Assembly (NCBI GenBank): GCA_030601885.1
Contig: JAUWAU010000023.1
Span: forward strand, 1-64,000
Reading direction: 5' to 3'
Length of the DNA: 64,000 nt
Source: Armatimonadota bacterium
GTDB taxonomy: Bacteria; Armatimonadota; Zipacnadia; JAUWAU01
Below are positions 15,065 to 23,392 of the stretch, one piece after another. A model generated the notes under the pieces. That model did not search any database. It was not told where the DNA came from and saw only the letters and a list, made by a program, of their open reading frames with translations. Every line of letters starts with the position of its first letter. Position 1 is the stretch's first letter. A program made the translations under genes and the position numbers.

Positions 15065-16192
15065 TCAGGTGATCACCGTGCCGTGGCGGCGCACGAAATC
15101 AGCGTCGAATTCCACGCCGAGCCCCGGCTCCTCCAGCAGCGTCAGTTCGCTGTTGACTATCTGAGGCGCCCTCGCGTAGAGTGCCGGCCAGTACGGATCC
15201 CGCGCCGGGTTCGCGAAGCTCTCGAGGATCAGCCCGTTGGGAATGGATGCCAGTAGGTGTCCGTGCAAATGCGGCTCGTGATGCGGCGCCATGTCCACGT
15301 GGTACATGGCTGCCATCCCGGCGATCTTCCGCCACTCAGTGAAGCCGCCGTTCTTGTGGGCGTCGAACTGGCAGATGTCGATAAGCCCCTGTTCGATCAT
15401 CTCGCGGCAGCCGAAGCGGGTGGACTCGCCCTCGCCCGAGGCAATCGTGAGGTTCGTTTTCTCCCGCAGCGTGCGTAGCGGCCGCACGTCGTCGTACCAG
15501 TGCAGGGGCTCCTCGAACCAGCGAATGCCGAACTGCGCGAAGGCGTTCGCGGCTTCGATGGCGCTCCTCAGGTCGTACGCGCGGTTGGCGTCGAGCATGA
15601 TGTCGATCTCGTCGCCGATCGCTTCCCGAACCACCGCCAGACGCTCGCAGTCCTCCGGGATGGAAACGCCGCCGACCTTGAGCTTGATGGCGTTGAAGCC
15701 CTGCGCGATGTAGCCCTGTACCTCTTCGACCAGCTCGGGAATGCCCTTGCCCTCTCGGTAGTAGCCGCCGGTTACGTAGGCCGGTATCGTGTTGGTAAAG
15801 CCGCCGAACACGCGGTACAGGGGAAGCCCGGATACCTTGCCCAGGAGGTCCCACAGGGCGATGTCGATGGCGGCCAATGCGGCGAGGATGCCGCTCCCAT
15901 CCCAGCCGCGCTTTGCGCCCGTTCGCGTGTGGGTGACGGCGAACACCTTGTGCCAGATGTGCTCGATCATCAGCGGGTCCTCGCCCACCAGAAGCTCCGC
16001 CAGCCCTCGCTCGAACGACTTCGCGCCACCGGGCTTGGCCTCGCCGGTTCCGGTGACGCCTTCGTCGGTGCGGATCTCCAGCAGCAGCTTGCTCACCTTG
16101 GGCTCTATGCCGCCAATCGGGGAGAGCGACATCCAAAACCGTTCCTTAAGCGGGACGCTCAGGTAAGTGGGGACGACTTCCGTGATTCTCAA
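15065..16192 (-). CDS. mandelate racemase/muconate-lactonizing enzyme family (enolase superfamily) protein
   Basis: 375 aa. TTG start at 16190-16192, 8 nt after AAAGGAG. The N-terminal capping domain starts RITEVVPTYLSVPLKERF, and barrel motifs follow: KLKVGG (the K-x-K base pair), MLDANRAYD (metal Asp), FEEPL (metal Glu), GEGESTRFG (metal Glu), CQFDAHKNGG and APHHEPHLHGH (His end motif). The Lys pair plus terminal His fits a mandelate-racemase-type racemase or sugar-acid dehydratase; substrate unknown. It is divergent from a second enzyme of the same superfamily and upstream of the AGE epimerase in the same direction. Confidence 0.88.
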   Translation of the reverse strand: MRITEVVPTYLSVPLKERFWMSLSPIGGIEPKVSKLLLEIRTDEGVTGTGEAKPGGAKSFERGLAELLVGEDPLMIEHIWHKVFAVTHTRTGAKRGWDGSGILAALAAIDIALWDLLGKVSGLPLYRVFGGFTNTIPAYVTGGYYREGKGIPELVEEVQGYIAQGFNAIKLKVGGVSIPEDCERLAVVREAIGDEIDIMLDANRAYDLRSAIEAANAFAQFGIRWFEEPLHWYDDVRPLRTLREKTNLTIASGEGESTRFGCREMIEQGLIDICQFDAHKNGGFTEWRKIAGMAAMYHVDMAPHHEPHLHGHLLASIPNGLILESFANPARDPYWPALYARAPQIVNSELTLLEEPGLGVEFDADFVRRHGTVIT

Positions 16193-16318
16193 TGGGTTAT
16201 CTCCTTTGCGAGCGCGAAATGCCGCACGTGTCGTCCGGGGGCTGCCGAAGGGGCTGGCCTCACCGAGGCCGAAATGAGGAGCCCACACTCCGTGCGCACA
16301 GCGAAATGAGGATGCCCT
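16193..16318. promoter_or_regulatory. 126-bp divergent intergenic region between two enolase-superfamily genes
   Basis: The starts of the two divergent genes are only 126 bp apart, so both promoters must lie here. An 11-bp direct repeat CGAAATGAGGA occurs at 16270-16280 and 16302-16312, 32 bp apart (three helical turns, one DNA face); the second copy contains the SD of the plus-strand gene. This spacing suits a dimeric regulator, but no regulator gene is adjacent and no clear -10/-35 pair is evident. Confidence 0.3.
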
Positions 16319-17479
16319 ATGAAGATATCCGACATCGTGCTTGTTGAGGTCGGCGGCGATTTTCCCGCCGACGAGACCCATTCGGAAGAGCGCCGTGTGG
16401 ACCCGCTAGACATCTACACGGAATTCGGTGACAAACCCTTCAGCCCGCCCTCGCCCAGTCCGGGCGAGTCGGTGCGCCGCACGGCCAGCTACCTCGAAGT
16501 GCGCACCGACGCGGACGTCACCGGCGTCTTCGGCCCGGTGGACGGACCGCACGCCAGCATCTTGCGCCGGGAGATGCGCGGCTTCCTTCTTGGGCGCGAT
16601 CCGCTGGCCATCGAAAAGATATGGGACTTGCTGCTCCGGCGGAATCGCCACAGCCGCGGCGGGTACTACATGATGGCGCTGAGCGCGATTGACTGTGCGC
16701 TATGGGACCTCAAGGGAAAAGCGCTCGGAATGCCCGTCTACCGGCTCCTCGGAGGGCCCACCCGAGACGCGGTGCCCGCGTACGCCAGCATGCTCGGCCA
16801 CTCGCTGCAGCCGGATGCGCTGGTGCAGCGGGCACGTGAGTACAAAGCGCTTGGCTACCGGGCGCAGAAGTGGTTCTTCCGGTATGGGCCGGGGGATGGG
16901 GGAGAGGGCGCCTCTCGCAACGTGGCGATGGTGCGCATCCTCCGCGAGGCGGTCGGCGACGATGTGGCGCTGATGTTCGACGCCTTCAACTCGTGGGATG
17001 TGCCCTATGCCGTGGACGTGGGCCGTCGTATCGCGCCCTATAGGCCCGCCTGGCTCGAGGAGCCGGTGCCCGTGGACCGGATCAGTGCGCTGAGAACCAT
17101 CCGCGAGCGGAGCGGCATTCCTGTTGCGACAGGCGAGCATCTGTACACGCGCTGGCAGGTGAAAGAGCTGCTGCAGGCCGGAGCTGTAGACGTGATCCAG
17201 GCCGACCCCGATTGGTGCGGGGGCATCAGTGAGCTCATGAAGATCGCCGTGCTGTGCTCAGCCTACGACGTGCCGCTGTGCCCACATGGTCACTCGCTCC
17301 ATGCCGCGCTTCACGTGGCCGCCGCGTGCCCGCCCGCGGTGCTGCCGCAGGTGGAGTTCCTGATACTCCACCAGCGAAACAAGCAGCGGTTCATGAAGGG
17401 ATACCTCGAGCCGCAGGATGGGAAGATCCGGCCGCCCGAGACACCCGGCCTGGGCATTGAGATCGACCGGGGAAACTAG
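16319..17479 (+). CDS. L-rhamnonate-dehydratase-like enolase-superfamily enzyme
   Basis: 386 aa. ATG 16319 follows GAGG with a 7-nt spacer. The run QKWFFRYGPGDGGEGASRN is typical of the rhamnonate dehydratase (RhmD) group, as are MFDAFNSWD (metal Asp), WLEEPVP (metal Glu), ATGEHLYTRWQVKELL (metal Glu), QADPDWCGGISELMK and CPHGHSLHAALH (catalytic His). Known RhmD enzymes convert L-rhamnonate to 2-keto-3-deoxy-L-rhamnonate, which fits the rhamnogalacturonan-lyase-like and other pectin-type genes nearby. Other 6-deoxy sugar acids remain possible. Its last three codons and stop lie inside the outer arm of the inverted repeat at 17470-17721. Confidence 0.8.
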   Translation: MKISDIVLVEVGGDFPADETHSEERRVDPLDIYTEFGDKPFSPPSPSPGESVRRTASYLEVRTDADVTGVFGPVDGPHASILRREMRGFLLGRDPLAIEKIWDLLLRRNRHSRGGYYMMALSAIDCALWDLKGKALGMPVYRLLGGPTRDAVPAYASMLGHSLQPDALVQRAREYKALGYRAQKWFFRYGPGDGGEGASRNVAMVRILREAVGDDVALMFDAFNSWDVPYAVDVGRRIAPYRPAWLEEPVPVDRISALRTIRERSGIPVATGEHLYTRWQVKELLQAGAVDVIQADPDWCGGISELMKIAVLCSAYDVPLCPHGHSLHAALHVAAACPPAVLPQVEFLILHQRNKQRFMKGYLEPQDGKIRPPETPGLGIEIDRGN

Positions 17480-17721
17480 GGACGGTGGGGCTGTTGAAAA
17501 ACCCGGGCCCCGGCGGCTCGTCGTCTGGCCGCGCACCGCGTAGGTCGGCCTTTCCAGGCCGACATCGCGGGCTGGAAGGGACTCCGCCGAAGCCGCCTGC
17601 GCGCCGAAGCGCTTCGTCGGCGAAGGCGCGGCTACGTCCCTCGCGCGAAGGCGGAAGCCCGCGCTACGCGAACGGGCGTGTGGCCTCGGTTTTTCAACAG
17701 CCCCACTGTCCCCAGTTTCCC
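17470..17721. repeat. MITE-like inverted-repeat element (about 250 bp, non-coding)
   Basis: The ends are inverted copies: left 17470-17503, right 17688-17721, 34 bp with two mismatches; the inner core GTGGGGCTGTTGAAAAACC is perfect. The interior has hairpin-forming segments, for example GTCGGCCT-TTCC-AGGCCGAC at about 17552-17571, and several GCGC-rich near-repeats, with no coding sign. It fills most of the 374-bp gap before the Gfo/Idh gene; the remainder (17722-17853) shows nothing else clear. Its left arm covers the end of the upstream gene. No target duplication could be identified. Confidence 0.7.
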
Positions 17722-17853
17722 GCGCATACCTTTTTTCACGATCTGCAAGGAGCGCGGAGTTATTGAACGAACTGTGCGTGGATTTCCGGTCGTCTTGAGC
17801 GCCCGCTCTGTCGGCCATTCCAGCCAGATTAGAGAACAGGAGAAGACATTCGA

Positions 17854-18864
17854 ATGCCAGAGCAGAAGATCCGAATCGGTTTGATCGGTGGCGGGGGGAA
17901 CATGCGCAGCCACGTTGTCAGCCGGCTCTCCTGCATCCCCGAGGCGGCGATCGTGGCTGTGACCGAGCCGAGCGAGGACGCCCTCGGCCGGCTGTTTGAG
18001 GCGGCGCCGGCTCTGAAGAAGCTTCCGACGTTTGCCGAGCATGAGAAGATGCTAGACGCCGTTGAGATGGATGCTGTGGTCATCTCCACCCCGCACACTC
18101 TCCACATGAAGGAGATTGCCGACTCGTTGGAGCACGGGCTGCACGTGCTCTGCGAGAAACCATTGGTGTGCTCCGTGGAGGACGCAAAGAGGGTCATCGA
18201 GCTTCGCGACAAGACGGGCAAGATTGTCGAGGTCTCGTATCAGCGCCATTTCCACCCGGCCTTCCGGTACGCGCGCGAGTACGTTCAGTCGGGCAAGCTG
18301 GGGCCAATCCACTTCATTTCCGCGTACCAGTGCCAGAACTGGTGGAATCCGCAGAGGGCCAAGCAATGGCGGGCCGACCCGGCGCTGTCAGGCGGTGGAC
18401 AGCTCAACGACTCAGGCAGTCATCTCGTGGACATTCTGCTCTGGGTCACTGATCTGGTGCCCAAGGAGGTCTTCGCATACGTGGACAACCGGGACGCCCG
18501 GGTGGACATTCTGAGCGCCGTGTCCATCAAGTTTGACAATGGCGCGCTGGGTAACATCTCCGTGGTGGGTGAGGCAGCGATAAAAGGCATGGACGAGGGG
18601 GAGTACATCTGGGGCAAGAACGGGTACCTGGCGATCACGGGCACGGGCAAGCCGCAACTGACAGTATGGGACCCGGAGGGCCGACAGGTTCCTGACGTGG
18701 AGTTGAGTGCGGGGCCGGCCTCGCCGGATCACAACTTCATTGCCGCCATCCTGGGGAGGGAGAAAGTTGAGGCGCCCGCGGAATGCGGCCTGCGGGTGAT
18801 GCAGCTCACCGAGGCCGTCTGGGAATCGGCCAAGCGCGGCGAGCCGGTGGCAGTGAAAAGCTAG
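17854..18864 (+). CDS. Gfo/Idh/MocA family NAD(P)-dependent oxidoreductase
   Basis: 336 aa. The Rossmann start IRIGLIGGGGNMRSH binds the dinucleotide. VISTPHTLHMKEIADSLEHG and the signature CEKPLVCS follow, and the second domain carries QRHFHPAFRYAR and GGGQLNDSGSHLVDILLW, whose Asp/His region is the catalytic site of this family. Members oxidise or reduce sugars, inositols and amino sugars, or act as glycosidases in an NAD-dependent manner; the substrate is not identifiable. ATG 17854 follows CAGGAG at a slightly long spacing. It sits downstream of the rhamnonate-dehydratase-like gene, separated by the MITE-like repeat. Confidence 0.9.
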   Translation: MPEQKIRIGLIGGGGNMRSHVVSRLSCIPEAAIVAVTEPSEDALGRLFEAAPALKKLPTFAEHEKMLDAVEMDAVVISTPHTLHMKEIADSLEHGLHVLCEKPLVCSVEDAKRVIELRDKTGKIVEVSYQRHFHPAFRYAREYVQSGKLGPIHFISAYQCQNWWNPQRAKQWRADPALSGGGQLNDSGSHLVDILLWVTDLVPKEVFAYVDNRDARVDILSAVSIKFDNGALGNISVVGEAAIKGMDEGEYIWGKNGYLAITGTGKPQLTVWDPEGRQVPDVELSAGPASPDHNFIAAILGREKVEAPAECGLRVMQLTEAVWESAKRGEPVAVKS

Positions 18865-19113
18865 GGGCGAGATTGCGGTTCGTCTTCATAGACCGTTAGT
18901 CCCACTCGCCCTTAACCTGACATCTGTTGAGCCGGGGCCCATCGCCCCTCCTGCGAGCGTGCGGTGGGCCTCGGGGTCGATGCAGTTGAGCTGGAAGCGC
19001 CGCTCTCCAAGCCGAGCAGCCCATGGAACGCCTTCGCGCCTGCTGTCTGTTTGGGCAGGCGCTCACGACTTGGCCGTGCACAACCACGATTCGGCATAGA
19101 GCGCGCGTCGGAA

Positions 19114-21132
19114 ATGGCGAGGGCAGCAGAGAGCCGTCCACACTCCCGGCCCGGGGCACCGCCCATCACGCGGCGGTCCGGCCTGACGCCGCGTGCTGTC
19201 GTCGTCACCATTCTTCTCATCCCGCCCCTCTGTCTGGCTACCCACCACAGTGAGCTGGTGCTCAACGGCAACACCATCTGCGGGAACTTCCCGCCCATGG
19301 GGGCCGTGCTCATGCTCCTGCTGCTGGTGAGCCTCGGCAACACCATTCTCGCGAGGCTGGTCCCCCGCGCGGCGCTCTCGCGCCAAGAGCTTCTGCTGAT
19401 CTACAGTGGGCTGGTCGTGGCGGGCGGCATGCCCTCTTTTGGCTTTGTGTCGAGCCTGTTCTGCACGCTCACGGGCACATACTATGCCACTCCCGCCAAC
19501 GGGTGGGAAGCGCTCTTCTTCAACTATATCCCCGATTGGATAACTGTAAAGGACCAACGACTCATCACGTACTACTTCGAGGGCCTGCCGGGCTACATGG
19601 GCGTGCCCTACCGCGAGTGGTTGCCCCCTCTGGCTGCGTGGCTTGTCTTCGCGATGGCCTTGTTCTTCGCCCTCATGTGTCTGGCCAGCATATTCCGGCG
19701 CCCGTGGGTGGAGCGCGAGCGGCTCGTCTTCCCGCTGATTCAAGTGCCGTTGGCGATGACGGAGCACAGCGCGCAGCAGAAGTGGCCCAGCTTGCGCAGC
19801 CCCTTCTTTGCCAACCGGGCAATGTGGCTCGCCGCTCTGGTACCGATCGTGCTGTACGGGCTCAAAGAAGCGGCAGTGTATTTTCCCGCAATACCGTCGC
19901 CGACGCTCCAGCGGATCAGCCTCGATCCTATCTTCAACCAATTGCCGTGGCGTGCCATGAGGCCCTTCGGACTGTCCATTTACTTCTCGCTCATCGGCCT
20001 GACATTCTTCATCCCAACGGACATCTCGTTCAGCTTCTGGTTCTTCTATGTGTTGACCAAGCTCCAGAAGGTCCTGGGGGCTGCCTTGGGCTACGGCGCG
20101 GCGGCGAGCTCGCCCAACGCTCCGAGCGGCTTTCCATATCTGGACCAGCAGGGAGGTGGGGCCTACCTCGTACTCTTCGCCGTCTACATATGGGTCGCTC
20201 GGCACCACATGCGCGACGTTCTGCGAAAGACCTTCTACGACGCGCCCGAGGTGGACGACGAGACAGAGCCCATGCGCTACCGCATCGCCATCATCGGCTT
20301 CGTGCTCTCCTATGCCTTCCTCGTCGGATGGTGCCGGGCGTCGGGGATGGCGATCTCGGTGGCGGTGCTGTTCTTCGCACTCTACTTCGTGTATTGCTTC
20401 GTGCTGACCCGGGTGGTCGTGGAGGGCGGCATCATGTGGTCCCTGGCGCCATTGACGCCGGATAAGGCGATGGTGGCATTCGCGGGGAGCAAGGTCTTCA
20501 GCCCCCAGACGCTCACGGCGATAGCGCACCAGATGGTGTGGGTGCGCAAGATGCGCTGGATTCTGCCCCCCTCGCTGCTGCAGACCTACCGGCTCATGCC
20601 GGAGATGCGCATCTCCGGCTCAAGGCTGAACTGGCTGCTGCTTTTCATCCTCGGCTTTGGCGCCGTCTTCAGCAGCTATAACCTGCTCCGAGTCGCCTAC
20701 GCGCGGGGCGTGGTGAACTTCATGCCCTTCTTCGTCAGAGGCTATCCGCGGTTCCCCTACATTCGGCTGGCGAACTACCTTCAGAACCCGGGCGGCCCAG
20801 ACCCCAAGTCCATCGTGTACGCCCTCTTGGGAGCCGCCTTCACCGGCTTCCTGGCATTCATGCGGGCTCGGTTCACCTGGTGGCCCTTTCACCCGCTCGG
20901 CTACGCCTTCGCCGGCACGGAGCAATATTGGCTGTACAACGAGCTCTGGTTCTCGGTGTTCCTGGCGTGGGTGTGCAAGTTCGTCGTCCTGCGCTACGGG
21001 GGACATGCCCTATACCAAAAGACTCAGCGGCTCTTCGTCGGCTTCATCATGGGGGAATTCATCATCATAGGCATCGCCTTCGGGATCGATGCGGCAATGG
21101 GCACGCGAGGCAACAAGTTCCTCGTCCCATAG
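19114..21132 (+). CDS. DUF6785/DUF6784-type polytopic membrane protein
   Basis: 672 aa, about a dozen hydrophobic segments, beginning VVVTILLIPPLCLATHHSEL and MGAVLMLLLLVSLGN. Features include LSRQELLLIYSGLVVAGGMPSF, PWVERERLVFPLIQVPLAM, FFIPTDISFSFWFFYVLTK and the C-terminal GGIMWSLAPLTPDKAMVA with QMVWVRKMRW. I recognise this as the large membrane protein family annotated DUF6785/DUF6784, frequent in Planctomycetota and Armatimonadota; its function is unknown, and its shape recalls oligopeptide-transporter-like carriers. The start at ATG 19114 removes an Arg/Pro-rich upstream reading but lacks a clear SD. The context of exported carbohydrate enzymes suggests transport. Confidence 0.75.
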   Translation: MARAAESRPHSRPGAPPITRRSGLTPRAVVVTILLIPPLCLATHHSELVLNGNTICGNFPPMGAVLMLLLLVSLGNTILARLVPRAALSRQELLLIYSGLVVAGGMPSFGFVSSLFCTLTGTYYATPANGWEALFFNYIPDWITVKDQRLITYYFEGLPGYMGVPYREWLPPLAAWLVFAMALFFALMCLASIFRRPWVERERLVFPLIQVPLAMTEHSAQQKWPSLRSPFFANRAMWLAALVPIVLYGLKEAAVYFPAIPSPTLQRISLDPIFNQLPWRAMRPFGLSIYFSLIGLTFFIPTDISFSFWFFYVLTKLQKVLGAALGYGAAASSPNAPSGFPYLDQQGGGAYLVLFAVYIWVARHHMRDVLRKTFYDAPEVDDETEPMRYRIAIIGFVLSYAFLVGWCRASGMAISVAVLFFALYFVYCFVLTRVVVEGGIMWSLAPLTPDKAMVAFAGSKVFSPQTLTAIAHQMVWVRKMRWILPPSLLQTYRLMPEMRISGSRLNWLLLFILGFGAVFSSYNLLRVAYARGVVNFMPFFVRGYPRFPYIRLANYLQNPGGPDPKSIVYALLGAAFTGFLAFMRARFTWWPFHPLGYAFAGTEQYWLYNELWFSVFLAWVCKFVVLRYGGHALYQKTQRLFVGFIMGEFIIIGIAFGIDAAMGTRGNKFLVP

Positions 21133-21187
21133 AGTGCCCGGCGGCGCGGACAGTGCACGGTGCACGGCTTTGCGTTGCAGGACGAGT

Positions 21188-21652
21188 CTACTCTCCGCCG
21201 ACCGCCGCCGTCGCGTAGATGCATTCCAGTACCTTGTCGATGGCCTCCCAGAGCCTCTGAGCGGACCGACTGTGCACTGCAGGCGGGTGATCGAAAGGAT
21301 CGGCGATGTCGCCCCGTTCTCCGATGAACGCAAGCAAAGCGAACGTCTTGCCTTCAGCGGCGGGAAACTCGCGCCTTACGATTTCCTCATGCCAACGTGT
21401 CATCGTCAGGATCAAGTCCGCATCCTCGGCCAGCGAGTGCGTCATCGGGCGCGGGCGGTGTGAGGACAGATCCACGCCGTACTCCTGCGCTGCACGCAGC
21501 GTTTCGATGACAGCGGACTGCCCGAACGGGCTCAAACCGGCAGAGGTGGCTTGCGCCGGTAGGCCTCTTTGCTCTGACATGTGGTTAAAGAAGCCCTCCG
21601 CCATTGGGCTGCGGCAGGCGTTCCCCGTGCAGACAAACAGCACTCGATGCAT
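21188..21652 (-). CDS. low-molecular-weight protein tyrosine phosphatase / arsenate-reductase fold
   Basis: 154 aa, typical length. The P-loop VCTGNACRSPMAEG (C-x5-R-S, nucleophile Cys8, Arg14) is at the N-terminus, and the general acid Asp is in DIADPFDHPP. TSAGLSPFGQ and MTRWHEEIVRREFP are further family segments. It removes phosphate from tyrosine (or arginine) residues, often in control of exopolysaccharide export. It is the only minus-strand gene in this stretch and is divergent from the DUF2961 gene. Confidence 0.9.
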   Translation of the reverse strand: MHRVLFVCTGNACRSPMAEGFFNHMSEQRGLPAQATSAGLSPFGQSAVIETLRAAQEYGVDLSSHRPRPMTHSLAEDADLILTMTRWHEEIVRREFPAAEGKTFALLAFIGERGDIADPFDHPPAVHSRSAQRLWEAIDKVLECIYATAAVGGE

Positions 21653-21831
21653 GGACGATTCTCTCCTGCAGAACGCGACCTCGCCCCGAAGTCAAATGTA
21701 CCATCAACCGCGCGATTCCTCCCAGCAGTATCGCGCGCGCAGCGTGGCGAGAAGGTGTTCACCGCGGCGGGGCTAACTCTGGGCATTGAACCTTGTGCTC
21801 CGGCACAAGTGAGAGGAGGCGGCCCAGAGGC

Positions 21832-23319
21832 ATGATTATCAGCATGGCATTGGCTGCAGTATTCGCTCCGTTGACCACTGCCCCCAAGCCCAAGGAGGCA
21901 TCTGTCGTGGCTGATTCACGCTTCCCTCTGATCCAGCTACCGGCCGACTTCGTCTCTCGCCGGTGTACCAGGCGCCCGCGCGTTGGCCCCGGCGAGAGCG
22001 TGGTCATGCTCGATGCCCAGGGCCCGGGCTGCGTGCGCCACTTCTGGGTGACCATGACGCAGCGCGACGAGTCGATGGGCAAGCACGTGCTGCTGCGCAT
22101 CTCTGCCGACGGCGCGTCGAAGCCCCAGGTCGAGATGGCACTGGATCACTTCTTCGGGGTCATGCTGGGGCACTTGCCCTACCGCATCGAGTCCGCGCCC
22201 TTCAAGCTGCTCCCCAAGAACGGCTACAATTGCTACCTACCGATCCCTTTCGCCAAGTCGTGTAAGATGGAGCTGATAAACCGGAGCGACCGCAGCGTCA
22301 CCGTGTGGTCCATGGTGAACTGGCAGCAGTACCGCAATGCCTCCGGCCTCAGTCCGTACCGCCTTTGCGCTACCTTTGCCGAAGAGCTGCCGGCGGCCGA
22401 ACGCGGCTCGTTCCTCATGGCCGATATCGCCGGTCGTGGCTTCGTAGCCGGGTTCGTTAAGGGCATTCGCCACGTCGATCTGTCTGACGCCTGGTATCAC
22501 ACCGGCGGGGACCTGTGGCTCATCGATGGGGAGAGCAACCCGCACGCCATGCGGGGCATCGGCGTCGAGGACGTCTTCGGGTACTCCTTCGGCATGCAGG
22601 AGTCGTGCAGCGAGTGGACGGGGACACCCCTACTCATCAAGGGCGACAGAAAAGGGCAGCCAACGGAGGTCGTCGGCTATCGGTTTTTCGGCCCCGATCC
22701 GGTGGCCTTCGAGTCGTCCATCATCGTCCGCTTCGGCTCGCGGGCCAACGACACGCAAAGCGTCGTCTACTACTACCTCGACGAGCGCAGCAAGGCGCCT
22801 GAGGTGGAGTCGCCCGCAGAATGGCAGATCCTGGGGCCCTTCGAGTGCAATTCCGCCGATGACTTCGATCGGGCCGAGTTCCCCGAGCAAGCCCCGACCG
22901 AGTGGCCGGAGCAGTGGGAGGCATCCTTTGGGCAGTATGCGCCGCCGGCCGGGCCGCTCACTTTCGGCCCGATTGCGGCGACATCCGAGCGTTCGTGGCT
23001 GGACTTCACTCGCTATCTTCGGCCCCCGGCTCGCACCAACGTCGGCACGCAGCCGGCCAACGTCTCCGCGTATGCGCGCACCACCATCGAGGCGCCAAAG
23101 CGGCGGCGCGTGCACTTCGTGGTGGGCTTCGACGACTGGCTCAGGCTCTGGCTCAACGGGGAATTGGTCGCATCACTGCAGCATGACTCGGGCTTCGAGG
23201 TTGCATCGATCCTCGTCAAGCTCAAGGCGGGAGAGAACGAGCTGCTGGTGAAACTGAGCAACTTCGACAACGAGGAGTGGCGGCTGTGGGCGCTCTCCTT
23301 CCGGATTGAGCGCCACTGA
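21832..23319 (+). CDS. DUF2961 family (GH172-type) protein
   Basis: 495 aa, start at ATG 21832 downstream of AGAGGAGG. The DUF2961 core is clear at about 25-320: GPGCVRHFWVTM, VEMALDHFFGVM, NGYNCYLPIPFAKSCKMELINRS, YHTGGDLWLIDGE, GVEDVFGYSFG and YRFFGPDPVAFESSIIVRFG. The family includes difructose-dianhydride and D-arabinofuranoside hydrolases (GH172). About 330-495 is an appended sugar-binding-type beta domain (WQILGPFEC ... RRVHFVVGFDDWLRLWLNGE). A weak hydrophobic N-terminus (MIISMALAAVFAPL) may be a signal peptide. The next plus-strand gene begins about 70 nt later; the run of hydrolase genes is likely cotranscribed. Confidence 0.8.
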   Translation: MIISMALAAVFAPLTTAPKPKEASVVADSRFPLIQLPADFVSRRCTRRPRVGPGESVVMLDAQGPGCVRHFWVTMTQRDESMGKHVLLRISADGASKPQVEMALDHFFGVMLGHLPYRIESAPFKLLPKNGYNCYLPIPFAKSCKMELINRSDRSVTVWSMVNWQQYRNASGLSPYRLCATFAEELPAAERGSFLMADIAGRGFVAGFVKGIRHVDLSDAWYHTGGDLWLIDGESNPHAMRGIGVEDVFGYSFGMQESCSEWTGTPLLIKGDRKGQPTEVVGYRFFGPDPVAFESSIIVRFGSRANDTQSVVYYYLDERSKAPEVESPAEWQILGPFECNSADDFDRAEFPEQAPTEWPEQWEASFGQYAPPAGPLTFGPIAATSERSWLDFTRYLRPPARTNVGTQPANVSAYARTTIEAPKRRRVHFVVGFDDWLRLWLNGELVASLQHDSGFEVASILVKLKAGENELLVKLSNFDNEEWRLWALSFRIERH

Positions 23320-23392
23320 TCGCCAGGCGCTGCACCATGGCGTCCTGACTCGAGAACACGCGCGACGGCATGACCAACGGAGGTGTAGAGCC

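Noticed and set aside
19063..20529. 488-codon open frame on the minus strand
   Set aside because: Antisense to the polytopic DUF6785-type gene; the product is charged and has no recognisable fold, and no SD precedes it.
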